A DNA stretch of 64,000 bases from an uncultured Aquabacterium sp. (GTDB lineage Bacteria > Pseudomonadota > Gammaproteobacteria > Burkholderiales > Burkholderiaceae_C). The DNA lies in assembly GCF_913773725.1 (NCBI RefSeq), contig NZ_CAJYGK010000061.1, positions 1-64,000 on the forward strand. Reading direction: 5' to 3'. Numbering within the stretch: position 1 is the stretch's first letter; every line of letters begins with the position of its first letter. A model generated the notes under the pieces. It was not told the origin of the DNA. It did not search any database and saw nothing but the letters and a program-made list of their open reading frames with translations. Positions 8,995 to 16,998 of the stretch are shown piece by piece. Made by a program: the position numbers and the translations under genes.

Positions 8995-9959
8995 AGCGCG
9001 GCCATCCGGGTGCGCCGAACGGGCGCCGCGGCCGCCCTGTGCGCGAAGCCGACACCTCGGGCTGCACGTCCGGGCTGGTGGTCTCGACCCATGGCCGGCA
9101 CGTGGTGGTCGAAGCCGAAGACGGCAGCCGTCTCATCTGCCACCCGCGCGGCAAGAAGAGCGAGGCCGTGGTCGGTGACCGGGTCATGTGGCAGCCCACG
9201 CTGGACGGCGGCGACGAAGGCCTGATCGTGCAGGTCCAGGAACGGCGCAACCTGCTGTGGCGGCAGGACGAGTGGCGCAGCAAGTCGTTTGCGGCCAACC
9301 TCGACCAGCTGCTGATGTGGATTGCGGTGGAGCCGGTGTTCAGCGAGGCGCAACTGACGCGCGCGCTGATCGCGGCCGAATCGGCCGACATCCCTGCCAC
9401 CATCGTGCTCAACAAGGTCGACCTGCCCGGTGCCGATGCGGCCCGTGCGCGCCTGGCCCCGTACACGGCCATGGGCTACCGCGTGGTCGAGCTCTCGCTG
9501 AAGGCCGACACCGAGGCCGCACGCGCCCAGATGGCGCCTCTGCTGGACGGCAAGGCCACGCTGGTCCTGGGCCCCTCGGGCGCAGGCAAGAGCACGCTGA
9601 TCAACACGCTGCTGCCCGACGCCCGCGCCGAGGTCGGCGAGATTTCGCAGGCCCTGAATTCCGGCCGCCACACCACGACGACCAGCCTTTGGTACTGGCT
9701 GGACAAGGCGCAGGGCACGGCCGTGATCGACTCACCGGGCTTTCAGGAGTTCGGCCTGCACCACATTCCGCCGACCGAGCTCGCGCGCTGGATGCCCGAC
9801 ATCGGCCGGCACGTGGCCGACTGCCGCTTCCACAACTGCACGCACCGGCAGGAGCCCGGCTGCGCCGTGCGGGCCGCCGTGGAACGCGGCGAGGTCAGCC
9901 CCATTCGGCTCAGCCTGTTCAACGACCTGTTCGAGGAACTGAGCCAACCCCGCTGGTGA
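8991..9959 (+). CDS. rsgA: Ribosome small-subunit biogenesis GTPase RsgA
   Basis: A 322-residue circularly permuted GTPase that assists 30S maturation. The order is an N-terminal OB fold, then G4 (VLNKVDLP), then G1 (LGPSGAGKSTLIN, near residue 194) and G3 (DSPGFQEF), then a C-terminal zinc knuckle CRFHNCTHRQEPGC. This permuted order is diagnostic of RsgA/YjeQ. The start ATG 8991 overlaps the preceding stop. Confidence 0.96.
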   Translation: MKRGHPGAPNGRRGRPVREADTSGCTSGLVVSTHGRHVVVEAEDGSRLICHPRGKKSEAVVGDRVMWQPTLDGGDEGLIVQVQERRNLLWRQDEWRSKSFAANLDQLLMWIAVEPVFSEAQLTRALIAAESADIPATIVLNKVDLPGADAARARLAPYTAMGYRVVELSLKADTEAARAQMAPLLDGKATLVLGPSGAGKSTLINTLLPDARAEVGEISQALNSGRHTTTTSLWYWLDKAQGTAVIDSPGFQEFGLHHIPPTELARWMPDIGRHVADCRFHNCTHRQEPGCAVRAAVERGEVSPIRLSLFNDLFEELSQPRW

Positions 9960-10032
9960 GCCCGACGCCCGAGACCGGCCTTGTCTCACCCAACCCCTTC
10001 CGGCCCCCTCTTTCTGCGCCCCCTGCCTCGCC

Positions 10033-10296
10033 ATGCCTGACGCCCTCGCCGCCCTGCCCGTCACCCTCGTCGCCTTCCAGTCGGGGCAACTGCCCCTGAA
10101 CGACCTGACCCGGCAGTGGCGCGAGGCCGCGCGCACACACGAGCCTGCGCTGCCGCCGCGTTACACCGAGGTGCTGGAACGGGTGCTCTCGCAGTTGGAA
10201 AGCGCCGCGTTGTTCACTGAAGAAAGCTGCTCGTTCAGCCAGGGGGACATGGTCGCCGCGCTGGGCGACTGGCTGGCGCGCGCACGGGCGCTCTGA
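10033..10296 (+). CDS. Small conserved-looking protein of unknown function
   Basis: An 87-residue acidic-to-neutral helical protein with no motif I recognise. It begins 73 bases after rsgA on the same strand and ends shortly before the convergent CobD-like gene. The codon pattern (G/C third positions) matches the neighbours, which supports a real gene. Being tied to the end of the rsgA operon suggests a housekeeping role, but no function can be assigned. Confidence 0.6.
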   Translation: MPDALAALPVTLVAFQSGQLPLNDLTRQWREAARTHEPALPPRYTEVLERVLSQLESAALFTEESCSFSQGDMVAALGDWLARARAL

Positions 10297-10380
10297 GCCG
10301 CTCGCGTCACGCCGCATCCGCCACGGCAGATGGCGTCGGGCGTTCGCCCCGCGCCATCCCGGTCGCGGAGCAGCTTTGGC

Positions 10381-11379
10381 TCACCCTACCAGGTTGGCCA
10401 ACGACAGCAGCGCCAGCAGCAGCATCCACAGCACCACCGAGCGCCACACCAGGCCCACCACGCTGCGCAGGTGGGCCATCTCGGGCACGGCACCTGTCGT
10501 GCTGCCCTCGGCATCGATCACATCGGGCGAATCCCCGTCGACCACGGTGCGGCTCACATCGCCGAATGCACGGCCCGTGGCCGGCGCGACCTGCCCCCCC
10601 AGTCGCACGCCGATCGCGCCCGAGGCCGCCGACAGAATCGTGCCCTCGTTCGGGTGCGACCACAGCACCGCATGGCGCCGCCATGCATCGATCGCGTCCT
10701 CGAAGTTGCCGACCACGGCAAAGCCGAATGCCGTCAGCCGGGCCGGCACATGGTCGATCAGACCGAACAGCCACTGCGACAGCGCCATCAACCGATCGTG
10801 CGTCGGCGCGCCGGTCACCCGGCTCTTGTACGACCAGTAGCGGCTGGCGAACTCGGCCATGCGGTAGAGCACCGCGCCCGCCGGGCCCAGCCCGAAGGTG
10901 GACAGTGCCACGAACCAGAAGAACACGCCGAACACGTGCCGGTGCGCCGCCAGCAGCGAGAACTCGATGACGTGCCGCAGGATTTCGGTGCGCGGCAGAT
11001 CGCTGGCGTCGACGTTCTGCCAGTGGGCCAACAGCTCGCGCGCACGCTCTTCACGCCCTTGCTCGAGGGCGTCACGGATGTCGGTGTAGTGGTGGCTGAA
11101 CTGCCGGAAGCCCAGCGTCAGGTACAGCACGGCGACGTCGAACGCCAGCGCCAGCAGCGTGCTGTAGCGGTTGACGAAGACGTAGAGGATGGCCACGAGT
11201 GCCGCCGACGCCACCACGGTGATCCCCCAGACCACGCGCGCGTGCACCTCGGCCCCCGCGTCGAAATTGCGCCCGACCCAGCGCACCCAGGCCGTCAGAC
11301 CGTGGTGGATGGGGTTGAGGTTCGACAGGGGTTTGAGCTGTTCGGCCAGCAAGGCGAACAGCACGGCAAAAAAGCTCAT
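10381..11379 (-). CDS. CobD/CbiB family membrane protein
   Basis: A 332-residue membrane protein resembling the CobD/CbiB (adenosylcobinamide-phosphate synthase) family: an N-terminal LFALLAEQLKPLS, a helix pair near residues 48-90, and the GVFFWFVALSTFGLGPAGA hydrophobic segment followed by the conserved aromatic tail RYW. No cobalamin genes are nearby, and in Burkholderiales this homolog sits in a fixed place beside the NUDIX gene and the rpsP operon, so it may not act in B12 synthesis. A TATGAT element lies 8 bases before the start codon. Confidence 0.75.
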   Translation of the reverse strand: MSFFAVLFALLAEQLKPLSNLNPIHHGLTAWVRWVGRNFDAGAEVHARVVWGITVVASAALVAILYVFVNRYSTLLALAFDVAVLYLTLGFRQFSHHYTDIRDALEQGREERARELLAHWQNVDASDLPRTEILRHVIEFSLLAAHRHVFGVFFWFVALSTFGLGPAGAVLYRMAEFASRYWSYKSRVTGAPTHDRLMALSQWLFGLIDHVPARLTAFGFAVVGNFEDAIDAWRRHAVLWSHPNEGTILSAASGAIGVRLGGQVAPATGRAFGDVSRTVVDGDSPDVIDAEGSTTGAVPEMAHLRSVVGLVWRSVVLWMLLLALLSLANLVG

Positions 11380-11387
11380 GGCTCAGG

Positions 11388-11393
11388 ATCATA
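11388..11393 (-). promoter_or_regulatory. -10-like TATGAT just ahead of the CobD-like gene
   Basis: On the minus strand TATGAT lies 8 bases before the ATG. It would give a leader of about one or two bases. No clear -35 element is visible. Confidence 0.35.
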
Positions 11394-11437
11394 GCGGGGT
11401 GTACCGCCCCCCGCGCGACAGAAGCCCGCACCCTGCC

Positions 11438-12154
11438 TCAGGCCGAAAGGAAGCGGTATAAATTTCGCAACATCGCGGCGGTTGCACCCCAGATGAAATA
11501 CTCCCGGTCGGGCTCGCCCACGGGCCGCCACGGCATCGAGAAGAACTCGATGCGCGGGTTGTCGCGGCCCATCTCGAGGGACGGCACCCCGAACGCGCGA
11601 CGCTGGTGATGTTGCGGGTCCATCAGGAAGGACAGCGGCACCTCGAACACCTCGGCCACTTCACCGGGGTCGGGCCGCAGGTCCAGCCTCGGCGTCTCGT
11701 GCGGGTGCGGGGCGATCAACCCGACCACAGGCGTGACGACAAAGCCGGTGCCGGTGGTGTACTCGGGCAACTCGCCCAGCACGTGCACGCGTGGCGGCGC
11801 CAGTCCGACCTCTTCCTGCGCCTCGCGCAGCGCGGTGGCCACGGCATCCGGGTCTTCGGGCTCGCTGCGCCCGCCGGGAAAGCTGATCTGGCCAGCATGC
11901 TTGCGCAGCGTGGCCGTGCGCTGGGTCAGCAGCACGGCCGGCTCCGGCCGCATCACGATGGGCACCAGCACCGCCGCGCGCACCGGGTCGGGCGGGCTCG
12001 CCCAGCGCTCGATGGACACATCGGGCGCCCACACCGGCGGCGTCAGGAAACGCTCGACCAGGGCCTGCTGGGACAGGCGCTGCGGGTCGACCGCCGGCAG
12101 ATGGTGGTCGTGGCCGAGCAGTTCGGCAACGCGGGGGTCGATGGAAACGGCCAT
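11438..12154 (-). CDS. NUDIX hydrolase, probable CoA pyrophosphatase
   Basis: A 238-residue NUDIX protein. The NUDIX box GGRSEPEDPDAVATALREAQ-EEVGL fits Gx5Ex7REUxEExGU; the preceding LLTQRTATLRKHAGQISFPG is characteristic of the CoA pyrophosphatase (NudL) subgroup, which cleaves CoA to 3',5'-ADP and phosphopantetheine. Two ATG starts are possible (12154 and 12166) and neither has a good ribosome site; the upstream one lies 4 bases from the rplS terminator stem. Expression could come from readthrough of that terminator. Confidence 0.87.
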   Translation of the reverse strand: MAVSIDPRVAELLGHDHHLPAVDPQRLSQQALVERFLTPPVWAPDVSIERWASPPDPVRAAVLVPIVMRPEPAVLLTQRTATLRKHAGQISFPGGRSEPEDPDAVATALREAQEEVGLAPPRVHVLGELPEYTTGTGFVVTPVVGLIAPHPHETPRLDLRPDPGEVAEVFEVPLSFLMDPQHHQRRAFGVPSLEMGRDNPRIEFFSMPWRPVGEPDREYFIWGATAAMLRNLYRFLSA

Positions 12155-12170
12155 GACAGGCACCATAGCA

Positions 12171-12203
12171 AAAGCCGCCTGGGCTTGCGCAGCAGGCGGC
12201 TTT
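12171..12203 (-). terminator. Rho-independent terminator after rplS
   Basis: A perfect 10-bp inverted repeat (AAAGCCGCCT / AGGCGGCTTT) with a 13-base loop lies 35 bases after the rplS stop; on the minus strand it ends in TTTT. It closes the rpsP-rimM-trmD-rplS operon. Confidence 0.85.
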
Positions 12204-12238
12204 GAGGGGGGTGGCGTGGCGCCACCGCTGAGCCATGC

Positions 12239-12595
12239 TCAGGCGAGCTTTTCCTTGATGCGAGCCGACTTGCCCGAACGCTGGCGGAGGTAGTACAGCT
12301 TGGCGCGGCGGACGTCACCGCGGCGCTTGACTTCGATCGAAGCGATCAGCGGGCTGTACAGCTGGAACGTACGCTCCACGCCTTCGCCGCTCGAGATCTT
12401 GCGGACGATGAAGCTGGAGTTCAGGCCGCGGTTGCGCTTGGCGATCACGACGCCTTCGTAGGCCTGCACGCGCTTGCGGGTGCCTTCGACCACGTTCACG
12501 TTCACGATCACGGTGTCGCCAGGGGCGAACGACGGGATGGTCTTGTTCAGACGAGCGATTTCTTCTTGCTCGAGCTGTTGGATGATGTTGGACAT
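12239..12595 (-). CDS. rplS: Large ribosomal subunit protein bL19
   Basis: A 118-residue L19 protein located at the 30S-50S interface. The sequence is canonical, from [15 protein letters not shown] through [25 protein letters not shown] and the basic [20 protein letters not shown] tail. The start is ATG 12595, preceded by AGGAGC. It is the last gene of the rpsP operon, 107 bases after trmD. Confidence 0.98.
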   Translation of the reverse strand: MSNIIQQLEQEEIARLNKTIPSFAPGDTVIVNVNVVEGTRKRVQAYEGVVIAKRNRGLNSSFIVRKISSGEGVERTFQLYSPLIASIEVKRRGDVRRAKLYYLRQRSGKSARIKEKLA

Positions 12596-12702
12596 CAAGG
12601 GCTCCTAGGGTGATCTTGCCCGCGCCAGGATGGTCTCGAAAGCTGCCCCACTGTGAAGCAGCCCCGCAATGAAGCCGGGTAGAGGATCTGAAAAACCGCA
12701 GA

Positions 12703-13491
12703 TTATAGCGTGAGTCCGCGAAGAAAGTCTTCATCTTTCTTCGACAGCTCGCCGCGCGCCCGCGCAGCCTCGATCAGTTCAGGGCGACGGCGGGCCGTGA
12801 TGGCCAGCTGCTGCTCGCGGCGCCAGCGCGCGATGTGGGCGTGATGGCCCGACAGCAGCACCGGCGGCACGGGCTGCTCGGCGGGCTCGCCGCCTTCGCG
12901 CACCGGCAACGCCAGCACTTCGGGCCGGCTGTAATGGGGGCAATCCAGCAGCCCATCCGAAAAGCTGTCCTGCTGGTGCGACGCCGCGTCGTGCAGCACG
13001 CCGGGCTGCAGACGCGCCACCGCATCCATCAGCGTCAGGGCGGGCAACTCCCCACCCGACAGCACGTAATCGCCCAGGCTGATTTCTTCGTCGACAAAGG
13101 TGTCGATGAAGCGCTGGTCGATGCCCTCGTAGCGCCCGCACAGCAGCACTGCGCCGGGTGAAGCGGCCAGCGCCTCCACACGCTGCTGCGTCAAGGGCTT
13201 GCCAGCCGGGCTGAACAGCACCACCGGCAGGCGCTCGGCCCCGTCGGCCTGCTGCGACGCGCGGATGGCCGACAGACAGCGCACCAGCGGCTCGACCAGC
13301 ATGACCATGCCGGGCCCGCCCCCGAAGGGCCGGTCGTCCACGCGGCGGTACACGCCTTCCGCATGGTCACGCAGCGGCCACAGGCGGACGTCGACGGCGC
13401 GCGTTTCGAAGGCGCGGCGCGTCACACCCACCGTCTGGAACGGGGCGAACAGCTCGGGAAACAGGGTGATGACGTCGAAGCGGACGGCCAT
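12703..13491 (-). CDS. trmD: tRNA (guanine-37 N1)-methyltransferase
   Basis: A 262-residue SPOUT methyltransferase that makes m1G37 in tRNAs reading CCN, CUN and CGG, preventing frameshifting. It begins MAVRFDVITLFPELF and carries the trefoil-knot SAM site LCGRYEGIDQRFID and ISLGDYVLSGGE; the C-terminal domain has GHHAHIARWRREQ. Length is typical (about 250). The upstream in-frame extension is not homologous and was rejected. It sits 19 bases downstream of rimM. Confidence 0.97.
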   Translation of the reverse strand: MAVRFDVITLFPELFAPFQTVGVTRRAFETRAVDVRLWPLRDHAEGVYRRVDDRPFGGGPGMVMLVEPLVRCLSAIRASQQADGAERLPVVLFSPAGKPLTQQRVEALAASPGAVLLCGRYEGIDQRFIDTFVDEEISLGDYVLSGGELPALTLMDAVARLQPGVLHDAASHQQDSFSDGLLDCPHYSRPEVLALPVREGGEPAEQPVPPVLLSGHHAHIARWRREQQLAITARRRPELIEAARARGELSKKDEDFLRGLTL

Positions 13492-13510
13492 GCGCGGCTC
13501 GCTTCGCGTG

Positions 13511-14173
13511 TCAGTAGTCGAGGCCCCAGTCGGCCACGATGCGCTTGTCGGCCAGGCTGACGCTGTCGATGTAGGCGGAGACAAAGGGAATCAAGCGCTC
13601 ACCTTCAGCCTTGCCGTCGACCTCGACCACGCAACGCAGCACGCAGTGCGGCCCGGTGTCGATCAGATCGACCACCTTGCCCAGGGCCTGGCCCTCGCGG
13701 TTGACGACGTCCAGACCGATCAGGTCGACCCAGTAGAACTCGTCCTCGTCGGGCGTGGGAAAAGCGGTGCGCGAGACGAACACGCGGGCACCCTTCAGGG
13801 CCTCGGCCGCGTTGCGGTCGTCCAGCCCCTCGGCGGTGGCCACCACCACCTCGCCCTGCTCACGGGCCTGCTTGATCTGCAGGAAGCGCGGCGCACTCAG
13901 GCGGGCGGGCACGGTGGCCGCAGCCGGCGAGGCAGACCCCGCGGAGGCCGTCCGACCGGCAGCCGGACGCGCCACAGCGCCCGGCGCGACATCGGCCGGA
14001 CGCAAGAACCATTTCTTGGTGCAGAAGAGCGCCTGGGGATCGCTCGAGAAGGGCATCACCTTGATGCCGCCCTTCACACCCCAGGCGTCCACGACGCGCC
14101 CGACTTCCACCGCATCATCTGGCCAGACGACACCGTCTTCCAGCACGAGGGGGCTTGCAGCGCGTTCGTTCAT
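13511..14173 (-). CDS. rimM: Ribosome maturation factor RimM with an Ala/Pro-rich insert
   Basis: A 220-residue 16S rRNA processing protein that binds the 30S head. The N-terminal RimM barrel (VEVGRVVDAWGVKGGIKV) and the PRC-barrel half (FYWVDLIGLDV, IPFVSAYIDSV) are intact. Between them, about residues 61-92 form a low-complexity Ala/Pro/Ser stretch (PGAVARPAAGRTASAG and following) that makes the protein roughly 40-50 residues longer than the common 170-180. It likely loops out without disrupting the fold. The gene is 9 bases downstream of rpsP. Confidence 0.95.
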   Translation of the reverse strand: MNERAASPLVLEDGVVWPDDAVEVGRVVDAWGVKGGIKVMPFSSDPQALFCTKKWFLRPADVAPGAVARPAAGRTASAGSASPAAATVPARLSAPRFLQIKQAREQGEVVVATAEGLDDRNAAEALKGARVFVSRTAFPTPDEDEFYWVDLIGLDVVNREGQALGKVVDLIDTGPHCVLRCVVEVDGKAEGERLIPFVSAYIDSVSLADKRIVADWGLDY

Positions 14174-14182
14174 GCAGACCGA

Positions 14183-14440
14183 TCAGGCAGCAGCGGCCTT
14201 GGCCTTGGCCTGACGCAGCAGACGGGCCACGGTTTCCGAAACCTGGGCGCCGTTGTTGGTCCAGTACTCGACGCGGTCGAATGCCACGCGCAGCGACTCG
14301 GCGTTGCCGGAAGCCACGGGGTTGTAGAAGCCCACGCGCTCCAGGAAGCGGCCGTCACGGCGGTTGCGCGAGTCAGCGGCAACGATGTTGTAGAAAGGGC
14401 GCTTCTTGGAGCCGCCACGTGCGAGTCGAATCACGACCAT
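14183..14440 (-). CDS. rpsP: Small ribosomal subunit protein bS16
   Basis: An 85-residue S16 protein with the canonical start [20 protein letters not shown] and the [14 protein letters not shown] motif, ending in an Ala/Lys tail. AAGGACAC before the ATG is a reasonable ribosome site. It is first in the rpsP-rimM-trmD-rplS operon, with a leader of roughly 200 bases if the TATAAT at 14657-14662 is used. Confidence 0.98.
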   Translation of the reverse strand: MVVIRLARGGSKKRPFYNIVAADSRNRRDGRFLERVGFYNPVASGNAESLRVAFDRVEYWTNNGAQVSETVARLLRQAKAKAAAA

Positions 14441-14656
14441 GATGTGTCCTTCAGTTGGTTTGGGCGACCTGTCCTCCCGGGAGACACTCGGGGATGACCG
14501 GCCAGGGTTCGCGCAGGCGTCTGGGTTTCATCCGACCTGCCCGCACCAGAAATTCGGCGCCGATTAGATACGCGCCACGCACCTCCTCACGCACGCGCCG
14601 ACTCTCGTCCGCAACATGTCCAAGGAAAGCCCGCAGCTCGGGCCGGAAAACCGCGC

Positions 14657-14664
14657 ATTATAGT
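14657..14664. promoter_or_regulatory. Overlapping divergent -10 elements for rpsP and the TM2-like gene
   Basis: On the minus strand TATAAT (14662-14657) faces rpsP; on the plus strand TATAGT (14659-14664) faces the gene at 14696. The two boxes share four base pairs, so RNA polymerase could occupy only one direction at a time. The -35 elements are weak. Confidence 0.5.
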
Positions 14665-14695
14665 CTCCCGAAACGGCTTTGTGTGAGCCCTGCCG

Positions 14696-15163
14696 ATGCC
14701 CAACGCCACCTCCCCCTGGAAATCCAAGACAGCCGCCACCTGGCTGGCCCTGATCGGCGGCCCTCTTGGGCTGCATCGCTTCTATCTGCATGGCTTCAAG
14801 GACAAGGTGGGATGGCTGCTGCCGGTGCTCACGCTCATCGGCCTGGCCGGGCTGCGGCGCGTCGAACTCTACGGGCAGGACGACCAGTTGTCCTGGCTGT
14901 TGCTGCCCGTGCTCGGTTTCACCGTGGCCGCGACCATGCTGCAGGCCATCCTGTACGGCCTGACGCCCGACGAACGCTGGCACGCGCGCCACAACCCGGA
15001 ACTGCCGGACCCGGCCGACGTGGCGCCGAGCGGATGGGGTGTCGTCATCGGGATGGCCCTGGCCCTGATGGTGGGGGCGACGGTGCTGATGGCCACGATC
15101 GCCTTCTCGGGTCAGCGCTATTTCGAGTACCAGGTCGAGGAAGCGCGCAAGCTCAGCCAGTGA
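14696..15163 (+). CDS. TM2-domain-like membrane protein
   Basis: A 155-residue membrane protein. The N-terminal hairpin contains GGPLGLHRFYLHGFKDKVGW, close to the TM2-domain pattern (G-x-H-x-F-Y with a basic turn between two helices). Hydrophobic stretches lie near residues 13-30, 41-52, 66-86 and 113-136. TM2 proteins have no settled biochemical function. It is followed by a 170-base gap before the PurM-like gene. Confidence 0.75.
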   Translation: MPNATSPWKSKTAATWLALIGGPLGLHRFYLHGFKDKVGWLLPVLTLIGLAGLRRVELYGQDDQLSWLLLPVLGFTVAATMLQAILYGLTPDERWHARHNPELPDPADVAPSGWGVVIGMALALMVGATVLMATIAFSGQRYFEYQVEEARKLSQ

Positions 15164-15333
15164 ATCTGGTCGCCCCCCGCTGCGCATCGCCTCGCCACAC
15201 CGCGCGCCTCTGCCGGATAATCCCGCCTTTGCGCACACACCGCCGGGTGGGCCGCGTGGGCTCGGAGACGTCTGACGCCGCCCGCTCACCCGCTCTGTCG
15301 CCGCCCCGGATTCAACCGCTTCCCTGTACCGCC

Positions 15334-16452
15334 ATGACTTCTGCCACGCCCTCCTCCCCGCTGACGTACGACCAGGCCGGCGTCAACTACGACCTGATCG
15401 ACCCGTTGAAGGTGGCCGCCCAGCGTGCCGCGGCGGAAACCGGCACCCACCTGGCCAGCCACGGCTTCAGCGAGGTGCTGGCCTCGCGCGGCGAGTCGGC
15501 CTACGTGGTGGATGTGGGCCCGATGTACCTGGCTTCGATCGTGGAATGCCTGGGCACCAAGACGCTCGTGGCCGACGAGATGGCCACGCTGACGGGCAAG
15601 AGCTACTACGACGGCATCGCGCAGGACACCATCGCCATGGCGGTGAACGACCTGATCACCGTGGGTGCCACGCCGCTGGTGGTGCAGGCGTACTGGGCCG
15701 CGGGCGGTTCGGACTGGTTCGGCGACAAGGTGCGCGCCAACGCGCTGGTGGCCGGCTGGAAGAAGGCCTGCGAGGTGTGCAACGTGGCCTGGGGCGGCGG
15801 TGAAACCCCCGCGCTGGCCGGCATCGTGGCCGATGGCCGCGTCGACCTGGCCGCCTCGTGCACCGGCATCATCAGCCCCAAGGAGCGCCTGTCGGTGGGC
15901 GACAAGCTGGAAGCCGGCGACGCCATCGTCCTGCTGGCCTCCAGTGGCATCCACGCCAACGGCCTGTCGCTGGCCCGCAAGCTGGCCGAGCGCCTGCCGC
16001 AGGGCTACCTGACCGACATCGGCAACGGCCAGACCTATGGCGAAGCCCTGCTGGCCCCCACGGTGCTGTATTCGCCCGTGACGGAAGCGCTGGCCAAGGA
16101 AGGCATCATTCCGCACTACTGCGCGAACGTGACCGGCCACGGCTGGCGCAAGCTGCTGCGCCACCCGAAGGCGCTGACCTACCGCATCACCGCCCTGCCC
16201 GAGAAGACGCCCGTGCTGGCCTTCATGCAGAAGGAGTGCGGCCTGGACGACCACGAAGCCTACGGCACGCTGAACATGGGCGCCGGCTTTGCGCTGTACG
16301 TGGCCGCCGACCAGGCCGAGCGCGTGGTGGCCGTGGCCCAGTCGCTGGGCATCCCGGCCCTGGTGGCCGGCCGCGTGGAAGAAGGCCCCAAGCAGGTCGT
16401 GATCGAGCCGCTGGGCGTGACCTACGGCGCCGACGAGCTGCAGCTGCGCTGA
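15334..16452 (+). CDS. PurM-like (AIR synthase family) ATP-binding protein
   Basis: A 372-residue protein with the two-domain AIR synthase fold. It starts TYDQAGVNYDLIDPLK, comparable to the SYKDAGVDIDAGN start of PurM, and has IAMAVNDLITVGATPLVVQ, the GGGETPAL loop, LLASSGIHANGLSLARKL and ANVTGHGWRKLLRH, which line up with the PurM core in order. However, the glycine loop and the metal/substrate segment (CLGTKTLVADEMATLTG) are diverged from classical PurM (SGTDGVGTKL). It is either a divergent aminoimidazole-ribotide synthase or a paralog with another ATP-dependent reaction. It is followed after four bases by slyX. Confidence 0.8.
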   Translation: MTSATPSSPLTYDQAGVNYDLIDPLKVAAQRAAAETGTHLASHGFSEVLASRGESAYVVDVGPMYLASIVECLGTKTLVADEMATLTGKSYYDGIAQDTIAMAVNDLITVGATPLVVQAYWAAGGSDWFGDKVRANALVAGWKKACEVCNVAWGGGETPALAGIVADGRVDLAASCTGIISPKERLSVGDKLEAGDAIVLLASSGIHANGLSLARKLAERLPQGYLTDIGNGQTYGEALLAPTVLYSPVTEALAKEGIIPHYCANVTGHGWRKLLRHPKALTYRITALPEKTPVLAFMQKECGLDDHEAYGTLNMGAGFALYVAADQAERVVAVAQSLGIPALVAGRVEEGPKQVVIEPLGVTYGADELQLR

Positions 16453-16456
16453 GCGC

Positions 16457-16690
16457 ATGCCTGACACGCCCACGCCCCGGGAGGCCGAGACGGCCGCCCG
16501 GCTTGAATCGCTGGAGATCAAGGCCGTCTACCTGGAAGACCTGGTCGACAGCCTGAACACCGTGGTCGCCCGGCAGCAGGCCCACATCGACCTGCTGCTG
16601 CACGAGGTGCGCCGTCTGCGGGAGCAGACCGACGAGGGCGCACCGCCTGCCTTCCGCAGCCTGCGCGACGAGCTGCCGCCGCACTACTGA
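16457..16690 (+). CDS. slyX: SlyX family protein
   Basis: A 77-residue coiled-coil protein of the SlyX family: an N-terminal heptad region (RLESLEIKAVYLEDLVDSLN, then VVARQQAHIDLLLHEVRRLR) and the characteristic end ELPPHY. Function is unknown in all organisms. It sits 4 bases after the PurM-like gene and is likely cotranscribed. Confidence 0.9.
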   Translation: MPDTPTPREAETAARLESLEIKAVYLEDLVDSLNTVVARQQAHIDLLLHEVRRLREQTDEGAPPAFRSLRDELPPHY

Positions 16691-16781
16691 GGCCATCGTG
16701 GTGGCCTAGAGGCGGCGACCGCAGAGGCCTTCCCGTGCACAAGGACACCACACCCGCCACGGGCAGGCGCGACGGATCGCT

Positions 16782-16787
16782 TACAAT
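16782..16787 (+). promoter_or_regulatory. -10 element of the 4.5S RNA gene
   Basis: TACAAT ends 5 bases before the first base of the predicted 4.5S RNA stem (GGTGACGGG), the correct distance for its transcription start. No strong -35 is visible. Confidence 0.6.
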
Positions 16788-16791
16788 CCGC

Positions 16792-16892
16792 GGTGACGGG
16801 CCTCCCTGCATGGGGGCGCGGCCAACCGGGTCAGGTCGGGAACGAAGCAGCCCCAACCGTTAGCCAACAGTGCCAGGTCAAGGCTCGTCACC
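16792..16892 (+). ncRNA. ffs: Small bacterial signal recognition particle RNA (4.5S RNA)
   Basis: About 100 bases that fold into one long hairpin: the 5' end GGTGACGGGCCT pairs with the 3' end AGGCTCGTCACC. The apical loop holds the universally conserved SRP domain IV sequence GGTCAGGTCGGGAACGAAGC with the matching CAGCC side, which binds Ffh. It partners with Ffh for co-translational targeting of inner-membrane proteins. A TACAAT box lies just upstream and a pyrimidine-rich CCCTTTCCTTTCC follows the stem. Confidence 0.95.
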
Positions 16893-16998
16893 CTTTCCTT
16901 TCCAGATGCCCCCTGCGTCGCGGCCGGGACCGAACTTCCGCGAAGTTCGGGGCGCTTGAACAGCCCGTTCAACCCCGCTGAGACCGACGACCGCGTTC

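Noticed and set aside
12595-12598. TTG at 12598 as the rplS start
   Set aside because: The next codon is an ATG with AGGAGC at proper spacing and agrees with the family N-terminus.
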